Virus record (IMG/VR): IMGVR_UViG_3300025467_000022
Span: 1-50,874 of that record
Source: a virus
Strand: one strand, 5' to 3'
DNA length: 50,874 nt
Within the stretch, counting starts at the first letter, position 1, and each line of letters opens with the position of its first letter. The notes below the pieces were generated by a model, which did not search any database, was not told the origin of the DNA, and saw only the letters and a list, made by a program, of their open reading frames with translations. Position numbers and translations under genes: made by a program. Of this stretch, positions 38,404-46,486 are shown piece after piece.

Positions 38404-39823
38404 TTATAGTTATGAAATACAAAAATTGTATCTAGAAATGTTTATGAGCGATGCTATTACATTTATTCGCTGTGCTAACATTTTTGATCCAGAAAATTTT
38501 GATAGAAAACTCCAAGAAACTGCAGGGTTTATTAAGACATATGTCGACCAATACAAGGTTATGCCAGAAGCACAGATTGTTAATGCAAGCTGCGGAATGG
38601 AATTAAACCCTGCAGCACTTCCTGCAGAAAATTATGAATGGTTAATGAACGAATTCGAACAGTTTTCCAGACATAAAGGCCTAGAACGAGCGATTCTAAA
38701 ATCGGCAGATTTACTGGAAAAAGGTGAATACGGACCAGTTGAGAAGATGATTAAAGATGCTGTGCAAATATCACTACAAAAAGATATGGGTACAGACTAC
38801 TTTGAAGATCCTCGAGGCCGTCTAGAAGGACTTAAAAATTCCAATGGTCAGATTAGCACAGGTTGGCCAAGCGTAGATAAGAAGCTTTACGGCGGATTTA
38901 ATCGTGGCGAACTTAACATTTGGTGTGCAGCATCGGGTGGTGGTAAGTCACTATTCCTTGCAAATCTAGGATGTAACTGGGCATTAGCAGGGCTTAATGT
39001 TCTTTATTTAACGTTCGAACTTAGTGAAGCATTGGTTGCTATGCGTATGGATAGTATGTTAACCGGTGTTGCAACTCGTGAGGTATTTAAAAACCTTGAC
39101 GATGTTGAACTCAAAGTTAAGATGATGGGCAAACAGTCTGGTAGCATACAGATCAAGTACATGCCCAGCGGCAAAACGGCCAATGATCTTCGAGCATATC
39201 TAAAAGAATATCAGGTTAAGAAAGGGTTTAAACCGGATATTTTGCTAATTGACTACTTGGATCTTATGATGCCAATGTCAGTTAAAGTTAGTCCCAGCGA
39301 TTTGTTTGTCAAGGACAAATATGTTTCTGAAGAATTGCGTAACCTAGCAATGGAAACACAGGCAATTGTTGTTACAGCATCTCAGCTTAACCGTGCAGCA
39401 GTAGAAGAAATCGAATTCGATCACAGTCACATCTCAGGCGGACTTTCGAAGATTCAGACAGCAGACAATGTTATCGGTATTTTTACAAGTCGAGCAATGA
39501 AGGAACGAGGCCGTTATCAAATTCAGTTTATGAAAACACGTAGTTCTAGCGGTGTTGGACAAAAAGTTGATTTGGAATTTGATCTCGATACATTGCGTAT
39601 TAGAGATCTAGGAGAAGAAGAAGCTTATAATTCTGCGCCAAAACCTAGTGTATATGAAGGTTTAAAGAAAACTTCAACAATTAAATCAAATGTTGAATAC
39701 GACGGTACTACAGGCGAAATACGAGATCCTACTGAAGGTATAAATGTAGGAAAGGTTAGAGCCACAACAGGTAGCTCAAAAATACGAGAAATGATTGCTG
39801 GATTAAATTCTGAAAAAGATTAA
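38375..39823 (+). CDS. 41: Replicative helicase gp41 (DnaB-like)
   Basis: A hexameric 5'-3' helicase at the fork. The N-terminal ~160 residues are the helical collar domain. RecA-type motor: Walker A AASGGGKSLFLANLG (about 187-201), VLYLTFELSEALVAMRMD, Walker B DILLIDYLDLMMP (about 287-299), VVTASQLNRAAVEE and the arginine-finger region YQIQFMKTRSSSGVG. 482 aa against 475 in T4. It starts inside the primase gene (29-base overlap), matching their joint role as primosome. Its stop overlaps the convergent AlgH-like gene by 4 bases. Confidence 0.95.
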   Translation: MQKNNNATPNYSYEIQKLYLEMFMSDAITFIRCANIFDPENFDRKLQETAGFIKTYVDQYKVMPEAQIVNASCGMELNPAALPAENYEWLMNEFEQFSRHKGLERAILKSADLLEKGEYGPVEKMIKDAVQISLQKDMGTDYFEDPRGRLEGLKNSNGQISTGWPSVDKKLYGGFNRGELNIWCAASGGGKSLFLANLGCNWALAGLNVLYLTFELSEALVAMRMDSMLTGVATREVFKNLDDVELKVKMMGKQSGSIQIKYMPSGKTANDLRAYLKEYQVKKGFKPDILLIDYLDLMMPMSVKVSPSDLFVKDKYVSEELRNLAMETQAIVVTASQLNRAAVEEIEFDHSHISGGLSKIQTADNVIGIFTSRAMKERGRYQIQFMKTRSSSGVGQKVDLEFDLDTLRIRDLGEEEAYNSAPKPSVYEGLKKTSTIKSNVEYDGTTGEIRDPTEGINVGKVRATTGSSKIREMIAGLNSEKD

Positions 39824-40380
39824 AATAAATCAGCTATACGGTGGCTTACGCAACGGTCGATTGACCGTTGCCACTGTTCTTCTCCGGCACCAGTGAGGCA
39901 TAAATCTACAGTAGCAGGTGCAGTTAACCAACGATGACTAGCTGTCCACGGATCTAACCCGCTTTGTTCACCATCTAGTTGTCCCGCACTCCATACTGCT
40001 AGACCAACTCCTGCCCTGTATAACTTAGGACCTTCTCCTTGGCTAATGGCAGAAAGAATAGATACATCACCTGTGATCCCAATTTTATCTGTGATTTTTA
40101 GTGTGCTTGCACTGGTCCAATCTAAAGTGTGAATAACATGAACTCGAGTTGATTCAACCGGACCACCTATATAAACTAATTCAGGTCCTTGATAATCAAT
40201 TCCCGCAGCTTCCATAATAGTTTGCATTGTTACTGCTTTCGAGGGTCGATTAACTACGACTCCCCAAGCACCGGTTAAGCTGTGTTGAGCAATTAATACA
40301 ACACTTTTGGCAAAATGGTAGTCTGAATTCCTAGGTTGCGAGACCAGAATTTGCCCGTTTAAAAAGTTATTCTCATTCAT
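39820..40380 (-). CDS. AlgH/YqgE-family protein
   Basis: The UPF0301 fold is a bacterial protein of ~185 aa, whose members (AlgH, YqgE) are of unclear biochemical role. Here 186 aa with FLNGQILVSQPRNSDYHFAK (N-terminal family motif), SVVLIAQHSLTGAWGVVVNR with PS, YIGGPVESTRVHVIHTLDW, RAGVGLAVWSAGQLDGE (A-G-W-x-x-x-Q-L-x-x-E) and HRWLTAPATVDL. The ATG at 40380 is chosen: TAAATA ends 5 bases before it, so a leaderless late transcript is predicted; a TTG one codon upstream has no support. AlgH in a phage is unusual and suggests capture from a proteobacterial host. Confidence 0.9.
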   Translation of the reverse strand: MNENNFLNGQILVSQPRNSDYHFAKSVVLIAQHSLTGAWGVVVNRPSKAVTMQTIMEAAGIDYQGPELVYIGGPVESTRVHVIHTLDWTSASTLKITDKIGITGDVSILSAISQGEGPKLYRAGVGLAVWSAGQLDGEQSGLDPWTASHRWLTAPATVDLCLTGAGEEQWQRSIDRCVSHRIADLF

Positions 40381-40385
40381 CAATC

Positions 40386-40391
40386 TATTTA
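40386..40391 (-). promoter_or_regulatory. Late promoter of the AlgH-like gene, leaderless
   Basis: On the minus strand TAAATAGATTG runs to the ATG at 40380; the TAAATA ends exactly 5 bases before it. Confidence 0.6.
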
Positions 40392-40429
40392 ATTAATGTG
40401 TAATACAAAATGAGATATTTTGGAATTTT

Positions 40430-41047
40430 CTATTTATAGATCCATATAGTCAACGGACTAACTGGTTCTATATAATCTAAGCATGGCACATTATATGAAG
40501 TAATCAATTCAAACCTATTATCTAATTCTACTCGACTTCCAACTAAGATTTCTTTGCCGTGTAGTTTAGCGTTAGCTAACCAATTAGTTTGATCATCTTT
40601 TTGTTCAGGATCGCCAGATATAATTATGTCAACCTCGGGATATATTTTCTCTTCTACTAAATTTTTACAAAGAGTTTTTACATCGGTATTGTTTATTGCT
40701 GCATTCATTGTTACTGGAATTTCAAATAACTCATTTGAATCAACACACATTACTGACCGAGCACCATTCATAGACGCAGATATCCCCGCAATGCCCGAGC
40801 CCGACGCAAAGTCTAAAACTTTTTTATCGGTAACTACGTCGGGATTATCAAAAATATAACGAGCAATTGCTTGACCTCCTGGAAAATAATATGCCCACGC
40901 CGGAAACGGAATAGTATTATCATTTAGATGTTGATAGAGGTAAGATCGAATTTGACGATCATGTCTTACGTATAATTTCATTTCATTTACGAACAACACC
41001 GGTTGTACGCGATTACATCTTAAAATAAATTCTTGTTGATTAAACAT
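40430..41047 (-). CDS. Class I SAM methyltransferase, lysine-methyltransferase-like
   Basis: SAM-binding motif I VLDFASGSGIAGISA (about residues 77-91), then MCVDSNELFEIPVTMNAAIN (motif II acidic residue and helix) and the substrate-side motif DIIISGDP (motif IV D-P/N-P-P-x type). The pattern resembles ETFB/PrmA-type protein lysine methyltransferases, in which N-A-x-x-N and a GD motif occur. 205 aa. It overlaps the cupin gene by 8 bases. The target is unknown; a fibre or host protein is possible from context. Confidence 0.75.
   Translation of the reverse strand: MFNQQEFILRCNRVQPVLFVNEMKLYVRHDRQIRSYLYQHLNDNTIPFPAWAYYFPGGQAIARYIFDNPDVVTDKKVLDFASGSGIAGISASMNGARSVMCVDSNELFEIPVTMNAAINNTDVKTLCKNLVEEKIYPEVDIIISGDPEQKDDQTNWLANAKLHGKEILVGSRVELDNRFELITSYNVPCLDYIEPVSPLTIWIYK
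40431..40438 (-). promoter_or_regulatory. Perfect TATAAATA on the minus strand
   Basis: A full match to the T4 late consensus overlapping the end of the methyltransferase gene, about 50 bases before the AlgH-like ATG. It may be a second late promoter for that gene. Confidence 0.5.
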
Positions 41048-41312
41048 TAACTGTTGGGATGTTTAAGACTCTAGCATTGTCTGTTAACGCTTTGATCGAA
41101 TGCCACTGGTTTTTTTGAAAACGTATAATATTACCTTCTTTTAAAATTTTAATCCATTCGGGTGTTTCAATTTCGATCTCTCCGCGGACACATATTGTTA
41201 TATGTTGATCATCTGCAGTATGCCGATGATTTGGCAGAAGATCGCCAGCAAATTCAAAATCATACATAGTTATTTTAAGATTATCAAATTCTAATAACTT
41301 ATCGAGTAGCAT
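41040..41312 (-). CDS. Small cupin-domain protein, 90 aa
   Basis: Single cupin barrel: NHRHTADDQHITICVRGEIE carries the metal-ligand motif (H-x-H, with a later H), followed by IKILKEGNIIRFQKNQWHSI with the distal Pro-less W-H. Cupins bind Fe, Mn or Zn and have diverse activities including oxygenases. It begins exactly where the upstream gene stops and overlaps the methyltransferase. The metal-site residues look intact (H29, H31, H37 region, H68 region), so it is probably metal-bound. The substrate is unknown. Confidence 0.75.
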   Translation of the reverse strand: MLLDKLLEFDNLKITMYDFEFAGDLLPNHRHTADDQHITICVRGEIEIETPEWIKILKEGNIIRFQKNQWHSIKALTDNARVLNIPTVNV

Positions 41313-41626
41313 TAAATTACCTCACTATCGGGAAAAGATTCTAAATTATAATTTATTTCTAAACCTACTAACGATCGGAGAGAAGATAATTCATCTTGTT
41401 TTTGCGAAATCTCGGTAATTTTTTTATTCTGTTCATGAAAAAATAAATGCGGAGTATGATCGATAATTAATTGTTTAAGATCTGCCTCGGTTGAATTATG
41501 AGAAAATCTGACCCCTAATCTTATATTATTATGTCCGTGAGGATCAATGTACTCTACAATCATCTGTAATTGCTCAGTATCAATCGATTCGATAGTAGCG
41601 TTAAATGTCATCTGATATGTTTGCAT
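41312..41626 (-). CDS. Hypothetical protein, 104 aa
   Basis: It begins MQTYQMTFNATIESIDTEQL, then MIVEYIDPHGHNNIRLGVRF and a helical end (NKKITEISQKQDELSSLRSL). The PHGHNN segment has two His. It is placed just after a glycine-rich fibre gene and may be a fibre chaperone or attachment protein, from position only. AGGAG precedes the ATG. Confidence 0.55.
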   Translation of the reverse strand: MQTYQMTFNATIESIDTEQLQMIVEYIDPHGHNNIRLGVRFSHNSTEADLKQLIIDHTPHLFFHEQNKKITEISQKQDELSSLRSLVGLEINYNLESFPDSEVI

Positions 41627-41637
41627 AAAATCTCCTA

Positions 41638-42504
41638 TTAAGTAACTGCAATTCTCACAAGTCCTGCACCGCCGACTCCTTCAAGCGACGATCTAACAGG
41701 CGGATTGGCTACCTGAATTGTTAAAACAGTGCCTCCAGGAAAAGGGGAACTAGATCCCGAAAACACAGACCTACAATATCCTCCGGCGCCGCCTCCGCTG
41801 CCGTCGTGATAGGCGCCGCCGCAACCGTGTCCGCCAGCATTTTCTTGTGCTTCGCCGCCGCCGCCAGCGCCGGGTGCTGTACCATTATTCCCTGGGGCCG
41901 CGCCGATACCTATGCTATTAACTGCTGCGCCGCCGGTTCCTCCAGTAATAGTTAATCCAGAAGTGCCGTTTGCTCCTGCACCCGAAACTGATCCTACAAC
42001 AGAATTAGTGCCGTTTCCGCCAGTAATATTTGCAGCATTTCCCCCCGTTGCGGTACCTCCTGTGCCGCCGATGGTACTAGAGCTAGCAGTTGCAATACCA
42101 CCATTCCCTCCGTTTGCGGTCATAGTAGTCATACCGTACCCTGATACAGAAGAGGCAGGACCGTTGACAACAGTAGCAAGAGCTCCGCCGCCGCCGGATC
42201 CCCCTGCTCCCCACACTTCGATAGTAATAGTATTCCAAGAATTTGGTACAGTAAATGTATACATAGATTGCGATGTGGTACTTGCTGATGCGTATTGTGT
42301 ATCACTAGTTGATAGCGCCGCAGTTCCGTAGAAATTATAAATTGAGATAGGTCCGGAGGCGGGTACTATTGTATTTGATCCGGTGCAATAACTAGGCACA
42401 TAACTTCCGCCGGCATAATATTCATTCATACCGATGGGATTTGAGCCTCCAAATGTAGTTTGAATATCGTTTAATGATAATGCACCTGATGTCGGCAGTG
42501 TCAT
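41638..42504 (-). CDS. Glycine-rich tail fibre/adhesin protein, 288 aa
   Basis: The N-terminus TLPTSGALSLNDIQTTFGGS, followed by NPIGMNEYYAGG, is a signature of phage tail fibre proteins (P-x-S-G-x-I/L-S-x-x-D-I/V-x-x-x-F-G-G-S). From about residue 75 there is a beta strand QSMYTFTVPNSWNTITIEVW, then long glycine-rich runs (WGAGGSGGG, GAGGGGEAQENAGGHGCGGA) and a C-terminal strand. Glycine-rich domains of this kind form receptor-binding adhesins of T4-like phages, folded as packed polyglycine helices. GAGGA precedes the ATG. Confidence 0.75.
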   Translation of the reverse strand: MTLPTSGALSLNDIQTTFGGSNPIGMNEYYAGGSYVPSYCTGSNTIVPASGPISIYNFYGTAALSTSDTQYASASTTSQSMYTFTVPNSWNTITIEVWGAGGSGGGGALATVVNGPASSVSGYGMTTMTANGGNGGIATASSSTIGGTGGTATGGNAANITGGNGTNSVVGSVSGAGANGTSGLTITGGTGGAAVNSIGIGAAPGNNGTAPGAGGGGEAQENAGGHGCGGAYHDGSGGGAGGYCRSVFSGSSSPFPGGTVLTIQVANPPVRSSLEGVGGAGLVRIAVT

Positions 42505-42521
42505 AATAAATTCCTCAAAAA

Positions 42522-42656
42522 TTATCGATCAGTGTTGTCTTTTTTATTATCAACGGGTTTTTTACTTAGTTCAAATACAAGTCGTTCCCATTCAATGGTT
42601 TTCCAAAAACGCTCATCGACCTTGTCCATTTCTTCATCAGAAAGCTTCATAATCAT
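42522..42656 (-). CDS. Small phage protein, 44 aa
   Basis: Reads MIMKLSDEEMDKVDERFWKT, IEWERLVFELSKKPVDNKK and a polar tail. GAGG lies 5 bases before this ATG; an ATG one codon earlier and another two codons later are also possible. It overlaps the end of the upstream gene by 20 bases. Charged, helical, without a domain. It sits in the 132-base gap before the glycine-rich fibre gene. Codon use and the ribosome-binding site support it as real; the function is unknown. Confidence 0.6.
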   Translation of the reverse strand: MIMKLSDEEMDKVDERFWKTIEWERLVFELSKKPVDNKKDNTDR

Positions 42657-43530
42657 CATATCCTCTATTATTATAATATTCTTGACAAAAATCTCTGTTA
42701 ACTTTGAGTATGTAAGTTTTTACTTTTAGTATTTCTAGTGTATCTTTATGATAAACAAAACTGAAACAGAATTCTGCGCGCCCGGAAAAAAATGTGCCAG
42801 GAACTGAATCTCTTTGAAAAATTTCCATTTCCTTGCCTCTAGGAGTATATCCACAATGTAGATTATTCGATCGACAATATTCTTCAGTATTTCTAAAAAA
42901 CTCTTCGTAATTCGGATTTTCCATCTTTCCTATAACCCCAGGCACATACCTACGGTCCCAGTTATGAACAAATCTACGATCTAGCTGAACATATACATCG
43001 ACGTAATCCTGTAGTTGGGGATCACCAAATGAAGTAGCATAATACGGTACATAATCGGGATATTTGACAAGATAGTCTTCGACGACTTTTGGTAAATTGT
43101 AATTGTGAGCAAGATCGACTATTTTCCAAGAAATCTTCTTATCCACAGAATCATACTTCTTACCATACCAATAAGCAGGAATGAAATTTTTAGATAATCC
43201 CTTCGATAAAAAATAATCTATCGCCTCTTGTTTAGGAGGATTTTCTTTAATATATGCAGACCAAGATCTATTTCGATAGTTAAATCCAGATTTAGTAGAA
43301 CCAATCCTAAAAGTAGTTACATCTCCGTTTAATAACTCGTCGCGAAGTCTATATCCGTTTTCAGGAAAATCTAGGTTAGCTTCGAAATCTTTATAAAAGG
43401 TCGGAGTGTTAAATACTTCCTTCAGTTGCTGTGTTTGCTTAATACCGGTTAGTGAATCAGATTCGTAGTCTAAACGATAAATTTTATCGTTAGCCATAGT
43501 AAAATCAACCCAATTATCAATATTCCACAC
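42637..43530 (-). CDS. Hypothetical phage protein, 297 aa, GTG start
   Basis: The GTG at 43530 is 2 bases after the preceding stop, with AAAGGGA 8 bases before it; the next in-frame ATG is 12 codons on. Features: KIYRLDYESDSLTGIKQTQQ, a Tyr/Trp-rich FNYRNRSWSAYIKENPPKQ, PAYWYGKKYDSVDKKISWKI and YPDYVPYYATSFGDPQLQDY. The richness in aromatic residues suggests a folded globular protein. No family is recognised. It lies between a fibre chaperone and a small gene in the fibre block, so a fibre or receptor-related role is possible. Confidence 0.65.
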   Translation of the reverse strand: MWNIDNWVDFTMANDKIYRLDYESDSLTGIKQTQQLKEVFNTPTFYKDFEANLDFPENGYRLRDELLNGDVTTFRIGSTKSGFNYRNRSWSAYIKENPPKQEAIDYFLSKGLSKNFIPAYWYGKKYDSVDKKISWKIVDLAHNYNLPKVVEDYLVKYPDYVPYYATSFGDPQLQDYVDVYVQLDRRFVHNWDRRYVPGVIGKMENPNYEEFFRNTEEYCRSNNLHCGYTPRGKEMEIFQRDSVPGTFFSGRAEFCFSFVYHKDTLEILKVKTYILKVNRDFCQEYYNNRGYDDYEAF

Positions 43531-43532
43531 AA

Positions 43533-44051
43533 TTACGTCCCTTTATTATTCGGATCAACTGCTGTTCCGTCTTTAACTGATTCAATAAAATCATTATATT
43601 TGGCTAAAGAATCATTAATAGCAGGTAGAGCGGGCCAAATTACGTCGGCTGGATCTGTAAAGTTTATGGTAATATCTCTTAGAGCTTTACGATATGCAAT
43701 CCATTCAGCAGGAACAGGTTCACCGGTTTCAAACGAGCGAATCACTACCCAATCAGATTCTTGTAATAGCCTATTTCTATGAATAAGACTTTTTTCAACA
43801 TCTACATCTATCGTTGTTGAAATAAGTCTCTGCGACATCATGGTGCTTTTACTCTTTGCAATAAAAGTACCAGACTCAACATCGTAAGTATAAAACATCG
43901 GAGAGACTACTACGTCATCATCTAACTCGATAATTTTATCAGCCTCGGGCAATAAATGTATCTGAGTTGCAAGAAGTCGCTCTTTAGTTTCGTCGAGCCA
44001 TTCTTCAATTACAACGTTTTCGTCACCGGTATATCGTATTACTTTGGTCAT
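43533..44051 (-). CDS. Tail fibre assembly chaperone-like protein, 172 aa
   Basis: The C-terminal half reads RNRLLQESDWVVIRSFETGE, PVPAEWIAYRKALRDITINF and DPADVIWPALP. This matches the phage tail assembly chaperone pattern (R-x-x-L-L-x-x-S-D-W, W-x-x-Y-R-x-A-L-R-D-I, then W-P-x-x-P; the Phage_tail_APC family). The N-terminal half (YTGDENVVIEEWLDETKERL) is beta-like. It lies 1 base after the large tail fibre gene, the usual place for a fibre chaperone. Such proteins help fold or attach fibres and may stay on the fibre. Confidence 0.8.
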   Translation of the reverse strand: MTKVIRYTGDENVVIEEWLDETKERLLATQIHLLPEADKIIELDDDVVVSPMFYTYDVESGTFIAKSKSTMMSQRLISTTIDVDVEKSLIHRNRLLQESDWVVIRSFETGEPVPAEWIAYRKALRDITINFTDPADVIWPALPAINDSLAKYNDFIESVKDGTAVDPNNKGT

Positions 44052-44052
44052 A

Positions 44053-46428
44053 TTAGGATTTCCAAATTCTTAGTGTTGCATATTCTGACGTAGCGGATTC
44101 ACCGTATCCAGTACCCGGAGCGTTAGGCCATAATCCGCCATCAAAGCTAAACGGAGTAAACAAATATTGTCCAGAACTATTTGAACTAGTTCCAGTAAGC
44201 ATTAATTGAACAGTTTTTGTTCCGCCTAATGTAAAATATGTGCGGCCAGCTGTATGGTGCGTATTATAAGTATTGCATTCTGTTTGAAAACCTGTACCAG
44301 ATTGAATAACTACCGAATCTGTAACATTATACAAGAATGAATAGCCCTGTTGGATATCAGTAGTATTTGAATATGTATTTGCTCCTGCAACATCCCATTC
44401 TGCATAATAATTTCCTGCTGGAAGAGAAATAGTAGTGCTGTTATACAAAGTATAAAAGTAAGTAACATATCCACTGTTATATGATCCAGTAGATGAGGTG
44501 TTAACAATTGACCAACTTTGTGCATTTCTTTCAGTGGTGGAAAATCCTACAATTCTCGATACATAAGTCGATGCAGTGGCGATAAAATAAACACCTGATG
44601 GTTCTTTTAATCTTATCATAAGGTCAGGAGATGCTACTGATAGTGGAGTATAACCTAGTGCAGTTGTTATTTGGCCTGATGTAAAGCCAGTTAATCCTGC
44701 GCCTGATCCTACAAACGATGTTGCATTAACTTGTCCTGCTGTACCTGATGCAGCCGTGCCTACTCCTAATGAGTTTATTTGTGTGTTACCTAATCCTGCG
44801 CCACCGGTGAGATATCCCGAACTTCCGAAATATTGTCTCCAATAGCTAGGAGACCCGCCGTCCGAGATAAGCATAATACTATTTTGTGGCTGTAATGTAG
44901 AAGGTCCATCGCTACCGTTTGTACCAGTATATGACAAAGTAACGTTGGTACTAGAAATATTTGATAATGAAATTACTGTGCCCGAGGGTGCCGATGCTGG
45001 CAGTGTAATAGTAAGATTTGTTCCATTAAGGAGTACGTTTGCACCGTAATGTGTTGAGGATAGAGTTATACTAGTTGTAACTACTATTTGACCAAATTTA
45101 ACCGCAGTTAAATAACTCGATGCAGCAACACCACCTAAGTTATTTGCATTATTTGCTGTACCAGCAACGATATTCCACGTGCCGGTGGCATTTGCTCCAG
45201 TTGTGCTTGGTGCACCTACGGTATTATATGAAATAGTTACAGCACCACTTCCGTTAAAGGTACTGCCACTTGCTGCTCCCGAACCACCATTATTAATTGT
45301 TAACGCATTAGATACTGATCCTGCGCTACCTGCAGAAGTTGCAATATTTGCTGCACCAGCAACAATATTCCATGTGCCGGTGGCATTTGCTCCAGTGGTA
45401 CTCGGTGCACCGACTGTGTTATATGAAACAGTTAATGCACCACTGCCATTAAATGTGCTACCACTTGCTGCACCTGATCCGCCATTATTAAATGTTACTG
45501 CATTATTAACACTACCTGCAATATTTGCTGTACCAGCAACGATATTCCATGTGCCGGTGGCATTTGCACCACTGGTACTAGGAGCACCTACAGTATTGTA
45601 CGAGATAGTCACAGCGCCACTGCCATTAAATGTGCTACCACTTGCAGCGCCTGCTCCGCCATTATTGATTGTCAATGCGTTGGATACTGAACCTGCGCTA
45701 CCTACAGTTAATGATGCAGCGGTTCCAGTAAGACCTGTACCAGCACCACTAAATTGACCAGTAACGTTAACGGATCCGCCAACATATAAACTTTGACCAA
45801 TACCTGCGCCGCCGACAACTTGTAGTGCTCCTGTAATAGTTGAGCTTGCAGAGGTAGCATTAGTAATAGTAAAGATGCTACTATATGGACTAATGGATCC
45901 TACTGCACCTCCGCCGATACCTAACGACGAAGTGCTAACCCATGTAGCAGTAGTACCATTACTCTGTAATACATAACCACTAGTACCGATAGGTAACATT
46001 GTGGTTGCGCCTGCGCCTGATTGGATGTGAAGTGAACCTGCTGCGCCGCCGGCAATGTTAAGGCTTGATCCGACTACAACACTGGCAGTATTAGTATAAA
46101 CTGGTGCAGCAGCACCATTACTTAATAATACTTGACCTGCGGAGCCGGGACCTACATATCCAGAAACACCGAATGCTGACTGATAAACAAGCTGACCAGC
46201 TGATCCGCCGCCTAAATTGGTAGCAGTAGAAATACTACCAGTAATAGTAATGTTAGTGGAACCACCGATATTTAAATTGCCGCCGACAAATAAATTACCA
46301 GCAACGCCGATACCGCCTGCGACTACTAATGCACCAGTAGAGGACGACACTGAAGTTGTAGTATTTGTAACGGTAATTACACCGTTAGCATTTTCTAAAA
46401 ATGATAATTGTCCGGCTTGAGTGGTCAT
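44053..46428 (-). CDS. Large tail fibre protein, 791 aa
   Basis: Long fibre for host attachment. The N-terminal part has TNTTTSVSSSTGALVVAGGI then GVAGNLFVGG, and near residues 190-225 TSASSTITGALQVVGGAGIG then QSLYVGGSVNVTG, typical shaft repeats. In residues 240-430 a unit SNALTINNGG(A/S)GAASGS, TFNGSGAVTISYNTVGAPST and GANATGTWNIVAG repeats three times (59-65 residues each). The C-terminal 200 residues (SWSIVNTSSTGSYNSGYVTY, LMLTGTSSNSSGQYLF) are the likely tip or intramolecular chaperone. A late-type TAAATA lies 24 bases upstream, with AGGAAA. Confidence 0.85.
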   Translation of the reverse strand: MTTQAGQLSFLENANGVITVTNTTTSVSSSTGALVVAGGIGVAGNLFVGGNLNIGGSTNITITGSISTATNLGGGSAGQLVYQSAFGVSGYVGPGSAGQVLLSNGAAAPVYTNTASVVVGSSLNIAGGAAGSLHIQSGAGATTMLPIGTSGYVLQSNGTTATWVSTSSLGIGGGAVGSISPYSSIFTITNATSASSTITGALQVVGGAGIGQSLYVGGSVNVTGQFSGAGTGLTGTAASLTVGSAGSVSNALTINNGGAGAASGSTFNGSGAVTISYNTVGAPSTSGANATGTWNIVAGTANIAGSVNNAVTFNNGGSGAASGSTFNGSGALTVSYNTVGAPSTTGANATGTWNIVAGAANIATSAGSAGSVSNALTINNGGSGAASGSTFNGSGAVTISYNTVGAPSTTGANATGTWNIVAGTANNANNLGGVAASSYLTAVKFGQIVVTTSITLSSTHYGANVLLNGTNLTITLPASAPSGTVISLSNISSTNVTLSYTGTNGSDGPSTLQPQNSIMLISDGGSPSYWRQYFGSSGYLTGGAGLGNTQINSLGVGTAASGTAGQVNATSFVGSGAGLTGFTSGQITTALGYTPLSVASPDLMIRLKEPSGVYFIATASTYVSRIVGFSTTERNAQSWSIVNTSSTGSYNSGYVTYFYTLYNSTTISLPAGNYYAEWDVAGANTYSNTTDIQQGYSFLYNVTDSVVIQSGTGFQTECNTYNTHHTAGRTYFTLGGTKTVQLMLTGTSSNSSGQYLFTPFSFDGGLWPNAPGTGYGESATSEYATLRIWKS
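45161..45700 (-). repeat. Three imperfect DNA repeats in the fibre gene
   Basis: Copies of the segment encoding GTWNIVAG and neighbours start near 45161, 45356 and 45533, spaced 195 and 177 bases. They are in frame and can expand or contract by recombination, changing fibre length. Confidence 0.75.
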
Positions 46429-46452
46429 ACGTGTTTCCTGTAAATCTACAGT

Positions 46453-46458
46453 TATTTA
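46453..46458 (-). promoter_or_regulatory. Late-promoter-like TAAATA for the fibre gene
   Basis: On the minus strand CGATAAATAACTG lies about 24 bases before the fibre ATG at 46428, with AGGAAA between. A normal leader is present. Confidence 0.5.
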
Positions 46459-46486
46459 TCGTACTACTTAGCAAGGGAATATATGA

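Noticed and set aside
41912-42331. Long Pro/Val-rich + strand ORF opposite the glycine-rich fibre gene
   Set aside because: It is the complement of glycine codons in the real minus-strand gene; no start signals and low-complexity composition.
45179-45757. 192-aa + strand ORF with repeated APVVLGAPTVLYE units
   Set aside because: Mirror of the repeats in the fibre gene on the other strand; no ribosome-binding site or promoter.
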